Assembly: GCA_013813135.1 (NCBI GenBank)
Contig: JACCSF010000085.1
Coordinates: 1 to 12,067, forward strand
Length of the DNA: 12,067 bases
Direction: 5' to 3'
From: Thermoleophilaceae bacterium
GTDB taxonomy: Bacteria > Actinomycetota > Thermoleophilia > Solirubrobacterales > Thermoleophilaceae
Shown here: piece by piece, positions 1-6,400 of the stretch
How positions within the stretch are numbered: the stretch's first letter is position 1
Layout: the number at the start of each line of letters is the position of its first letter
Program-made: the position numbers and the translations under genes
The notes under the pieces: model-generated
Seen by the model: the letters and a program-made list of their open reading frames with translations, nothing else
The model's database searches: none
Told to the model about the DNA's origin: nothing

Positions 1-924
1 TTGGTGGCCCGCGCCGCAGAGCCCGGCGCCCTGCGGGACGGCCGCCGCGTGGAGGTCTTCGCGAACATCGGCAGCACGGCCGAGGCCGCCCGCGCCGTCG
101 AGCAGGGTGCGGAGGGCGTCGGCCTGCTGCGGACCGAGTTCCTGTTCCTCGACCGCGCCACGCCGCCGGACGAGGAGGAGCAGGTTGACGTTCTGAGCGA
201 GATCGCCCGCGCCATGGACGGCCGCCCCGTGGTCGTCCGCACGCTCGACGCAGGAGCCGACAAGCCGCTGCCGTTCCTGCGCCAGGAGCCGGAGAGCAAC
301 CCGTTCCTCGGGCGCCGGGGCATCAGGCTCTCACTCGCTGAACCGCAGCTGCTGCAGACGCAGCTGCGCGCCATCCTGCGCGTGGCCGAGGAGCATCCGC
401 TCAAGGTGATGTTCCCGATGGTGGCCACACTGGAGGAGCTGCGGGCCGCCCGCGCGCTGCTCGGCGAGGCGAGCTCGGACCTGGGCAGCCGCCCGGAGCT
501 CGAGGTCGGCGTCATGGTCGAGGTGCCGGCCCTCGCGCTCCAGGCAGAGCAGTTCGCGCCGCAGGTCGACTTCTTCTCGATCGGGACCAACGACCTCGCC
601 CAGTACACCATGGCCGCCGATCGGGGCAACGCGGCGCTCGCCGGCCTGCTGGACGGCGCGCGGGCCCCGGTGCTCGCCCTGATCGCCGGGGTGATCGAGG
701 CGGCCGACGAGCACGGGCGCTGGGTGGGGGTGTGCGGCGAGCTGGCCGGCGAGCCCGAGGCCGCCGTCCTGCTCGCCGGGCTCGGCGTACGTGAGCTCAG
801 CATGGCCGCGAGCAGGATCCCGGCCGTCAAGGCCGCGCTGCGCGAGAGCGACATGGAGACCGCTGCGGTCGCCGCCCGCAGCGCGCTAGGGTCCGCGCGC
901 GCCTCGTGGCAACCCCGATCGTGA
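1..924 (+). CDS. ptsI: PTS enzyme I (phosphoenolpyruvate-protein phosphotransferase), C-terminal part
   Basis: Enzyme I takes phosphate from PEP and passes it to HPr, starting the sugar phosphotransferase cascade in the cytoplasm. Only the C-terminal PEP-binding barrel is in the window. The frame is open at base 1, so the true start and the phospho-histidine domain lie upstream. Visible family motifs are RTEFLFLDR (from residue 44), RTLDAGADKPLPF (from 80), NPFLGRRGIRL (100-110), MFPMV, VDFFSIGTNDLAQYT with the downstream ADRGN, and GVCGELAGEP with the active-site Cys at residue 245 (codon 733-735). All match the E. coli PtsI order closely. The protein could also be the end of a longer HPr-EI or multiphosphoryl fusion, which cannot be told here. 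It ends with TGA at 922-924, inside the start region of pgsA, suggesting one transcript. Confidence 0.93.
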   Translation: MVARAAEPGALRDGRRVEVFANIGSTAEAARAVEQGAEGVGLLRTEFLFLDRATPPDEEEQVDVLSEIARAMDGRPVVVRTLDAGADKPLPFLRQEPESNPFLGRRGIRLSLAEPQLLQTQLRAILRVAEEHPLKVMFPMVATLEELRAARALLGEASSDLGSRPELEVGVMVEVPALALQAEQFAPQVDFFSIGTNDLAQYTMAADRGNAALAGLLDGARAPVLALIAGVIEAADEHGRWVGVCGELAGEPEAAVLLAGLGVRELSMAASRIPAVKAALRESDMETAAVAARSALGSARASWQPRS

Positions 925-1496
925 CCCGGAGCAGGATGCGCTCGGCCCGCTTGATCGCTGCGGGCTCCGCTACGCGGATCCTCCTCACCCCGGTCGTGAT
1001 GTGGCTGGTACTGAACGAGGAGGGGAACACGGGCGAGCTCGTGGCGGCGGCGCTGTTCGGCGTGGCGGCCGCCACCGACTGGGTGGACGGGCGGCTCGCG
1101 CGCAGGTGGGGCGTCACGAGCAAGATCGGCTCCTTCCTCGACACCACGGCGGACAAGCTGCTCGTCTCGGGGGTGCTGATCGCGCTGCTCGCCGCGGACC
1201 GGGCATCGACCTGGATCGTTGCAATGATCATCGGCCGCGAGCTGGTCGTCATGGGGCTGCGCGGGGTGGTCGCCTCCGAGGGCGAGATCATGGCGCCCTC
1301 GATGCTCGGCAAGCTCAAGACGAGCATCCAGTTTCTGGCCATCGCGCTCGCGATCCTCCGGCCCGGCGACCCGATCGGCGGCCTGTACATCGACGAGTGG
1401 GTCATGCTGGCCGCCGCCGCCATCACCGTGGCGTCGGCGGTCGACTACCTCATGCGCGCCCTCCCGGGCGTCGCGCGCGAGGACCGCACGACGTGA
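906..1496 (+). CDS. pgsA: CDP-diacylglycerol--glycerol-3-phosphate 3-phosphatidyltransferase
   Basis: This membrane enzyme makes phosphatidylglycerophosphate from CDP-diacylglycerol and glycerol-3-phosphate, the committed step to phosphatidylglycerol and cardiolipin. The full CDP-alcohol phosphotransferase signature is present: D58, D61-G62, A65-R66, G75, D79 and D83. Hydrophobic membrane segments lie on both sides, at about residues 21-36, 45-57, 85-97, 102-120 and 130-145. The 196-residue length is normal for PgsA. Three in-frame starts are possible: GTG 906, GTG 921 (GTGA overlap with the upstream stop) and ATG 936, which has GGAG just before it; the N-terminal 10 residues are therefore uncertain. 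PgsA is preferred over other CDP-alcohol transferases on motif spacing and length, but the exact acceptor is inferred. Its TGA stop overlaps the next start. Confidence 0.88.
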   Translation: MATPIVTRSRMRSARLIAAGSATRILLTPVVMWLVLNEEGNTGELVAAALFGVAAATDWVDGRLARRWGVTSKIGSFLDTTADKLLVSGVLIALLAADRASTWIVAMIIGRELVVMGLRGVVASEGEIMAPSMLGKLKTSIQFLAIALAILRPGDPIGGLYIDEWVMLAAAAITVASAVDYLMRALPGVAREDRTT

Positions 1497-2491
1497 CGCG
1501 CGTCTTCCTCACCGGCGGCAGCGGCCTGATCGGGGGCGCGCTCGCCACTCGCCTGATCGAGCGGAGCGACGAGCTGGTCGCGCTGGCGCGCTCCGACGCC
1601 GGCGAGCGCGCCCTCTCGGCCCGCGGCGCTCGGGTGGTCCGCGGCGACACGCTCGACGAGGACGCCCTGGCAGCGGGCATGGCGCGCTGCGCGCTCGCCT
1701 ACCACGTCGCCGGTATCAACACGATGTGCCCCGCAGATCCGGCGACGCTGTTCCATGTGAACGTGCGCGGGGCGGAGGCGGCGGTGCGGGCAGCCGCGCG
1801 GGCCAAGGTGCCCCGGGTCGTGCTCACGTCCTCGGCGGCGTCGCTCGGCGAAGCCGCCGGCACCGTGGGGAGCGAGGTTTCGTCGCACCGCGGCAGCTAC
1901 CTCTCGGTGTACGAGCGCTCCAAGCACGAGGGCGAGATCGCCGCCTTCGCGGCCGCCCGTCGCGCCGGTGTCGAGCTCGTGTCCATCAACCCCTCCTCGG
2001 TTCAGGGTCCCGGCCGCACAGGCGGCACAGGCCGGATCATGATCGCCTACCTCAACGGGCGCTTACGGGCGTTCGTGGACACGCGAATCAGCATCGTCGA
2101 CATCGCCGACTGCGTGGAGGGGCACCTGCTCGGGGCCGAGCGCGGCGTCCCAGGGGAGCGCTATGTCCTAAACGGGGCGACGCTGAGCTCCCGGGAGGCA
2201 CTGGACATCATCGCGGAGCTGTCAGGGGTCCGCCACAAGGTGCGCTTTCTCCCGCCTCCCGTCGCCGCGCTCGCCGGGGGACTGGTCGAGGGCGCTTTCC
2301 GCCTCCGCGGCAGGCAACCCCCGGTGTGCCGCGAGATGGTACGCACGCTCCAGCACGGGCACCGATACGACGGGTCGCGGGCGGCGCGGGAGCTCGGACT
2401 GCGGTACACACCGGTGGCCGAGACGTTCCGGCGCACGATCGAGTGGGCGGTGGCGGAGGGCCTCGTGCAACAGCCGATCCAAGCCCGCTGA
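1493..2491 (+). CDS. NAD(P)-dependent epimerase/reductase, extended SDR family (HpnA-like)
   Basis: A 332-residue extended short-chain dehydrogenase. The N-terminal nucleotide-binding motif is TGGSGLIG (G8, G11, G14), followed by a TSS segment at 112-114 and the catalytic YERSK (Tyr140, Lys144). The C-terminal half has NPSSVQGPG and a GRIMIAYLNGRLRAFVDT-type stretch, which I recall from hopanoid-associated sugar epimerases (HpnA) and dihydroflavonol-4-reductase-like proteins. The substrate cannot be read from sequence. GTG 1493 is chosen because GAGGA at 1479-1483 gives a 9-nt spacing and because GTGA overlaps the pgsA stop (1494-1496). Upstream codons in this frame are out-of-frame pgsA sequence. 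No hopanoid genes are visible nearby, so a hopanoid role is only suggested by similarity. Confidence 0.85.
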   Translation: MTRVFLTGGSGLIGGALATRLIERSDELVALARSDAGERALSARGARVVRGDTLDEDALAAGMARCALAYHVAGINTMCPADPATLFHVNVRGAEAAVRAAARAKVPRVVLTSSAASLGEAAGTVGSEVSSHRGSYLSVYERSKHEGEIAAFAAARRAGVELVSINPSSVQGPGRTGGTGRIMIAYLNGRLRAFVDTRISIVDIADCVEGHLLGAERGVPGERYVLNGATLSSREALDIIAELSGVRHKVRFLPPPVAALAGGLVEGAFRLRGRQPPVCREMVRTLQHGHRYDGSRAARELGLRYTPVAETFRRTIEWAVAEGLVQQPIQAR

Positions 2492-2514
2492 GTATCCCCG
2501 GCGTCCGGGGGTAT
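2492..2514 (+). promoter_or_regulatory. Hairpin overlapping a candidate stress-sigma (SigB/SigF-like) promoter
   Basis: Immediately after the epimerase stop, 2493-2501 pairs with 2505-2513 (9 bp including one G-U, loop CGT). No U-tract follows, so a classical terminator is unlikely. The same bases contain GTAT (2492-2495) and GGGTAT (2509-2514) spaced by 13 nt. This resembles the GTTT/GGGTAT pattern known for actinobacterial SigB/SigF promoters. The hairpin and the hexamer are seen directly; the promoter role is inference. Confidence 0.35.
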
Positions 2515-2523
2515 AGGAGGGCT

Positions 2524-2766
2524 ATGGACAATCCGAGTCATCCGGCCAAACCCGAGCAGAAGGACAGCTTCGAGAAGGGGCACGAGCAAAAGCCCGATTC
2601 GCCCGAGGAGAACCTCGATCCCGACTTCGCCCGCGGCGAGCGTGAAGGCGAGCCGGGCGAGGAAGCTCGCTTTAGCGAGGGCGGCGAAGCCTTGCCCGAC
2701 ACGCCTGAGAAGGAGGTCGAGCGCCGCTTCAGCGAGGGCATCGAGCGCAGCCCCACCAGCGAGTAA
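2524..2766 (+). CDS. Small acidic, probably disordered protein with RFSEG repeats
   Basis: An 80-residue, highly charged protein, rich in Glu, Pro, Lys and Asp, with no hydrophobic core, signal peptide or membrane segment. It has two copies of RFSEG (in EARFSEGGEALPDTPEKE and ERRFSEGIERS), each near a Pro/Glu-rich linker, plus the related DFARGE and FEKGHE. It therefore looks built from four loosely repeated units of aromatic-x-x-Gly-Glu type. I recall similar small proteins from Thermoleophilia but know of no assigned function. ATG 2524 has AGGAGG at 2515-2520 only 3 nt upstream. That is an unusually short spacing, and the mRNA could instead be nearly leaderless if the GGGTAT element at 2509-2514 is a -10 box. 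A stress role is a guess from promoter-like sequence and composition. Confidence 0.7.
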   Translation: MDNPSHPAKPEQKDSFEKGHEQKPDSPEENLDPDFARGEREGEPGEEARFSEGGEALPDTPEKEVERRFSEGIERSPTSE

Positions 2767-2833
2767 CGCCCAGGCGCCGCTCCCGAGACGGTATCGTCGG
2801 TCCAATCCACGACGGAGGAGCGGGGGCTGCACT

Positions 2834-3298
2834 CTGCCGGTCATACGCCAGCACGGCGAAGCGCTCGAGGCCGTCCATGCCGCTCGGCGCGGGCATACCG
2901 GGGAAGGACGTGCTGGTCCTCATGGGTGAGCCCGCACGGGACGCCCACGAAGAGTCGGTCGGCGAGTTCGCCGGCACGGCGGAGCCCGGCGCCCCGGTCG
3001 GTGAATTCGCGGCGGTCCCGTCCCGCAGGGATTCCCGACCGGCGCCTTCGCCGGAGGGGCGCAGCGCGGCGGGAGCTTTGCCGACGCCGACCGCGAGCTG
3101 CTTACGAGCTATCCGGACGGCGTGGAGCGGATGCGCGTCACGGGCCACCGTCGCATCACGCGGCTCCTGACGGACGCCGGCCTCGACGAGGCGACGGCCA
3201 AGCGCGACGTCGACGCGCTGCATCGGGGTTTGGTTCTGGTCCTCGTCGAGGTCGCCGACGGCGACGCCGATCGGGTGACGGCGCTGCTCGAGGGCTGA
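2834..3298 (+). pseudogene. Frameshifted small protein gene, YflT/general-stress-like (tentative)
   Basis: No single frame crosses this stretch, but three joined pieces read like one protein. Piece one (about 2834-2893) gives VIRQHGEALEAVHAARR. Piece two (about 2885-3015, next frame) gives AGIPGKDVLVLMGEPARDAH and then GEFAG...GEFA. Piece three (to TGA 3296-3298, back in the first frame) gives PQGFPTGAFAGG and then ADRELLTSYPDGVERMRVTGH and ALHRGLVLVLVEV. Third-position GC is high in the frame chosen for pieces two and three. The first switch fits one inserted base, the second one deleted base near 3005-3020. The beta-alpha-beta look and the LVLVLVEVADGDADRV ending resemble small general-stress proteins of the YflT type, but I do not firmly recognise the family. 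No clear start codon is seen; GGAGGAG at 2814-2820 may be its old ribosome site. Sequencing error is an alternative to decay. Confidence 0.4.
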
Positions 3299-3313
3299 GC
3301 GGCGGGCGCACCC

Positions 3314-4312
3314 TCAGCCGGTTGCAGCCGGCCGGGGGCCGATCCCGAGCCGCAGTCTCTGCTCGACGAGTCGCTCCGCATCTGCGGCCGCGGCGGCAAG
3401 AAGAGCCGAGCGCCGCTCGAGCTGCCCGACCACCGGCGTCCCGGCCGGTGGCCGCAGCCCCAGCACGTGCGGCGGGCCGGCGTCGGGGTGCAGCGAGCGC
3501 CGGGCGATGTCGTCGACGACGCGCTCGTACCAGGCCAGTCGCTCGCGGTAGAGGGTCACGAGCGCCGGGTTGAGCCTCTGCAATTGCCGCTCGATCAGGC
3601 GGTCCGCGATCCGCGACACGCTCTTGCGCGGCACGCCATGCGGCCGTGTCTGCAGGGCGAGCACATGGGTGGCCCCCGCGGCGAGGGCTTCCGCAACTGG
3701 GATCGCCGAGCCGAGCCCCCCGTCGATGTAGCGCCCACCGGCGATCTCGACCGGTGGACCGCCGGCCCAGGGCGTGCGGCTCGACGCCAGCAGGACGTCC
3801 CACAACTCGCGCCTCGTACGCATGCCGGAGAGGTCGACGGGCTGCGCCGTCTCGACGCTGACCGCGACGCAGTGCAAGGCGATCGGGTTGTCCAACACAC
3901 GCTCGTGCCGAGCGGCGTCGAGGTCGGTGGAGGCGTAGTTGAGCGCGTATTCGACGTCGATGACGGGCCGGCCGCGCAGGACCCGTGCCGGGTTGACGAA
4001 GGAGCGCGACGCGAGCGGACCGGAGTAGGTGGCCGCGCCGTGGCGCGCCACGCCGGCGATCAGCGCGGCACCGTTGAACGCGCCGGCCGAGGCGCCGACC
4101 ACGAGATCGAAGCACCGGGTGAGCCCGAGGCGCTCGAGCGCGGCGGTCATCCCTGCCGAGACCACCCCTCGCATGCCGCCGCCCTCGATCACGAGTGCGA
4201 CGCGGTGGGGATCGCGCCGCTCGCCTGGGCTCGAGCCGCTCTCCGCCCGCTCGCGGAGCACATCCGACACCGGATGTGGTGCATCGGGAAGGCGGGGGGC
4301 GTCGAGGTCCAT
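3314..4312 (-). CDS. Patatin-like phospholipase / serine hydrolase
   Basis: A 332-residue cytoplasmic-type hydrolase with the Ser-Asp dyad of the patatin family. The oxyanion-hole loop is EGGGMRG (43-49), the nucleophile elbow is GASAG (Ser75 within 73-77), and the catalytic Asp is Asp197 in DGGLG. The family cleaves acyl esters of membrane lipids; the substrate here is unknown. No signal peptide or membrane anchor is visible. The C-terminal 110 residues (from PHGVPRKSVSRIADRL) form an Arg-rich helical extension. This resembles bacterial patatins of the YjjU/RssA type, whose tail often follows the catalytic core. ATG 4312 lies just upstream of the core; the ribosome site is weak. The gene is convergent with the degraded gene on its left and diverges from the SBP56 remnant on its right, so it is probably its own transcription unit. 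Confidence 0.85.
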   Translation of the reverse strand: MDLDAPRLPDAPHPVSDVLRERAESGSSPGERRDPHRVALVIEGGGMRGVVSAGMTAALERLGLTRCFDLVVGASAGAFNGAALIAGVARHGAATYSGPLASRSFVNPARVLRGRPVIDVEYALNYASTDLDAARHERVLDNPIALHCVAVSVETAQPVDLSGMRTRRELWDVLLASSRTPWAGGPPVEIAGGRYIDGGLGSAIPVAEALAAGATHVLALQTRPHGVPRKSVSRIADRLIERQLQRLNPALVTLYRERLAWYERVVDDIARRSLHPDAGPPHVLGLRPPAGTPVVGQLERRSALLAAAAADAERLVEQRLRLGIGPRPAATG

Positions 4313-4448
4313 GCGTCCGTATGGTTACCACGGCGGCTACGGAAGGCGTGACATGAGCCGGATGAAGTGGTGGCGCTGGGTCAACTCCATCACGCCGACT
4401 CACGCTGGTTTGGGGACCAAGTGGGCCCCGGTGCCTTCAGCGTAGAGT

Positions 4449-4898
4449 GTGGGGTTCCTCGATCTGCAGCCCTTCGGCGCCGTTCCGCCGCTGGTGAGTG
4501 ACATCGACCTGTCCGTCGACGACCGCTGGCTGTACGTGTCGTGCTGGGGGACCGGAGAGCTCAAGCAATACGACGTCAGCGACCCTCACAACCCGAGAGA
4601 GACGGGCTCCGCCGCTCCTGAGCTGCCGCTGGCGGGAGCGCCCCAGATGGTGGAGGTGAGCCGCGACGGCCGGCGCGTGTACGCCACGAACTCGCTCTAT
4701 GCGAGCTGGGACGACATCTTCTATCCCGACGGCGTCGCCGCCTGGATGGTCAGAATCGACGCGGACACCGAGAGCGGCGGAATGACCCTCGACCCGCGCT
4801 TCTTCCCGCACGGCGATGACTTCCGCGGGCTGCGGGTACACCAGACCCGCCTCCAGGGCGGAGACGCGTCGAGCGACTCCTACTGCTTCGTCGAATAG
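4449..4898 (+). pseudogene. C-terminal remnant of selenium-binding protein (SBP56 / methanethiol oxidase family)
   Basis: The 149 codons match only the last third of the SBP56 family, whose full proteins are about 460-470 residues. Recognisable pieces are FGAVPPLVSDIDLS, DDRWLYVSCWGTGELKQYDV, APQMVEVSRDGRRVY, a SLY-SWDD-FYPDG stretch, and the family ending RLQGGDASSDSYC. The N-terminal two thirds, including the metal/selenium-binding region, are absent, and no frame of 4313-4448 continues it. The segment between RETG and APQMVEV also looks shorter than in relatives. GTG 4449 is simply the first start codon in frame and has no convincing ribosome site. The best reading is a gene remnant left by a deletion. 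SBP56 binds selenium without using Sec, so its place beside selB may be coincidental. Its end overlaps the end of selB by 19 nt, tail-to-tail. Confidence 0.75.
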
Positions 4899-6400
4899 GT
4901 CGCCCGCTGCGTGCGGATAACGTGTCGATCTCCCTGACGAACGGTCAACTTGACCGCATCGAGGTGCTCGAGCAACGCCTGGGCGTAGCGGCGGCTGGTG
5001 CCGAGCTCGTCGCGAACGGAAGCAATCGTCACACTGCCCTCGCGCCTGCAGATCCTCACGACCCTCTCGACCAGCCGGTCGAGGGGCTCACGGTGGAAAT
5101 GGAGGTTGCGACCGGTCCGCACAGCGAGTCGTGCCTGCTCCAGTGCACGCCAGGCCTTCGCCGCGACGGGCGCCTCGAGCCCGGCCGCATCCTCCAGCTC
5201 GCCATCAGCGCGCGGCCGCTCGCCGTCGCTGCGCAGCAGGCCCGCCAGGCGGGCCTCCGCGGCGCCTAGAGAAGGTGGGTCGGCGCGTCGAGGACGGTCC
5301 GCTCGCTCGATCGGCCGAGTGGGGGCGCGCCGCTTGAGGGGTGCCGGGTCGAGGATCTCACCGCCTCCTACGGTGTTGGGGGGAGCGATCTGGCGCAGCA
5401 CCAGCCGGTCGCCCGGATAGGCGATCAGGGGTGCCTCGAGCCTGAGCCGGCAGACCGCCGGGTTGCCTGGCTCGAGCCGCTCCTCCTGAAGCGGGCTGAT
5501 CCTCGCAGCGGTCTCGCGCGTGCCGTGATGGACCTGCACCCGCGCGCCGCGGTCGAGCGGCGCAGAGCCCGGATCCAGAGCGACCGACGCCGTCATCGCG
5601 TGAGTGGCGCGAAGCTCGGTCGCGGCGCCGCATATGACGTCGCCTCGCCGCACGTCGCGGTGGCCGATGCCGGCGAGGGCGAGCGCCACGCGCTGGCCGG
5701 CGAGCGCCTGGTCGACCTGAGTGCCGTGCACCTGGATGGAGCGGACACGCACCTCTCGTCCCTGGGGCAGGACACGGACCCTCTCGCGGGCGGCGAGCCG
5801 CCCCGACCAGAGCGTGCCGGTGACGACCGTGCCGATGCCCTTGAGGGTAAAAGAGCGGTCGACGTGCAGGCGAGCGGGGCCATCTGTTTCGCTGCGTCCG
5901 GCGATCGCGGCGGCTTGGCGGTCCAACGCCGCCAGTAGACGGCCGAGGCCAGCAGCCGTCGGCGCAGCTACCGGCACGGTCTCCACGCCCGGCAGTAGCT
6001 CGGTGGCCTCATCGATCGCCGGGTCGGGGTCCATCAGGTCGGTCTTCGTGATCGCCATAACGCCCCGCTTCAATCCAAGTGCGCGCAACACGGCGACGTG
6101 CTCGCGCGTCTGCGGCATGACCCCGTCGTCTGCCGCGATGCAGAGCAGGAAGAGGTCGATGCCCGTGGCGCCGGCCACCATGGTGCGCACGAACCGCTCG
6201 TGCCCGGGGACGTCGACCACCGACAGCCGCCTGCCCGAGGGCAGCTCAAGGGGTGCGTATCCGAGCACGATCGACAGTCCACGCTCCTTCTCCTCCTTAA
6301 GGCGATCCGTCTCGATGCCCGTCAGAGCCCGCACCAGCGCCGTCTTGCCATGGTCCACGTGTCCCGCCGTGCCGAGTGTGAGCGGACCGGGTTCGGTCAT
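4880..6400 (-). CDS. selB: Selenocysteine-specific translation elongation factor SelB
   Basis: SelB carries Sec-tRNA(Sec) to the ribosome at UGA codons marked by a SECIS hairpin. The N-terminal GTPase domain shows GHVDHGKT (13-20), DVPGHE (63-68) and TKTD (118-121), and the SelB-like EERGLSI region (EKERGLSIVLGYAPL). EF-Tu-like domains II and III follow to about residue 345, including FTLKGIGTVVTGTLWSG. The C-terminal part ends in a clear winged helix (LVERVVRICRREGSVTIA and SRRYAQALLEHLD), the SECIS-binding module WH4. At 506 residues it is about 100 shorter than E. coli SelB (614), leaving room for about two winged helices rather than four. ATG 6400 overlaps the selA stop as ATGA, giving translational coupling with selA upstream. 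Its stop is TAG, not TGA. Confidence 0.95.
   Translation of the reverse strand: MTEPGPLTLGTAGHVDHGKTALVRALTGIETDRLKEEKERGLSIVLGYAPLELPSGRRLSVVDVPGHERFVRTMVAGATGIDLFLLCIAADDGVMPQTREHVAVLRALGLKRGVMAITKTDLMDPDPAIDEATELLPGVETVPVAAPTAAGLGRLLAALDRQAAAIAGRSETDGPARLHVDRSFTLKGIGTVVTGTLWSGRLAARERVRVLPQGREVRVRSIQVHGTQVDQALAGQRVALALAGIGHRDVRRGDVICGAATELRATHAMTASVALDPGSAPLDRGARVQVHHGTRETAARISPLQEERLEPGNPAVCRLRLEAPLIAYPGDRLVLRQIAPPNTVGGGEILDPAPLKRRAPTRPIERADRPRRADPPSLGAAEARLAGLLRSDGERPRADGELEDAAGLEAPVAAKAWRALEQARLAVRTGRNLHFHREPLDRLVERVVRICRREGSVTIASVRDELGTSRRYAQALLEHLDAVKLTVRQGDRHVIRTQRATYSTKQ

Noticed and set aside
1001..1492. N-terminal extension of the epimerase frame upstream of 1493
   Set aside because: The extension is Arg/Gly-rich out-of-frame pgsA sequence; the Rossmann motif begins right after GTG 1493, which has a good ribosome site.
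2493..2513. Intrinsic terminator after the epimerase gene
   Set aside because: The 9-bp hairpin is real, but it is followed by TATAGGAGG and not a U-rich tract, so terminator function is not supported.
3156..4403. A 415-codon - strand frame overlapping the patatin gene
   Set aside because: Its translation is Arg/Pro/Ala-rich low-complexity sequence, while the overlapping frame (3314-4312) carries intact catalytic motifs.
4311..4445. Possible 44-residue + strand peptide starting MRPYGYHGGYGRR
   Set aside because: No ribosome site, no recognised family, and its start overlaps the patatin start codon. Too short to support alone.
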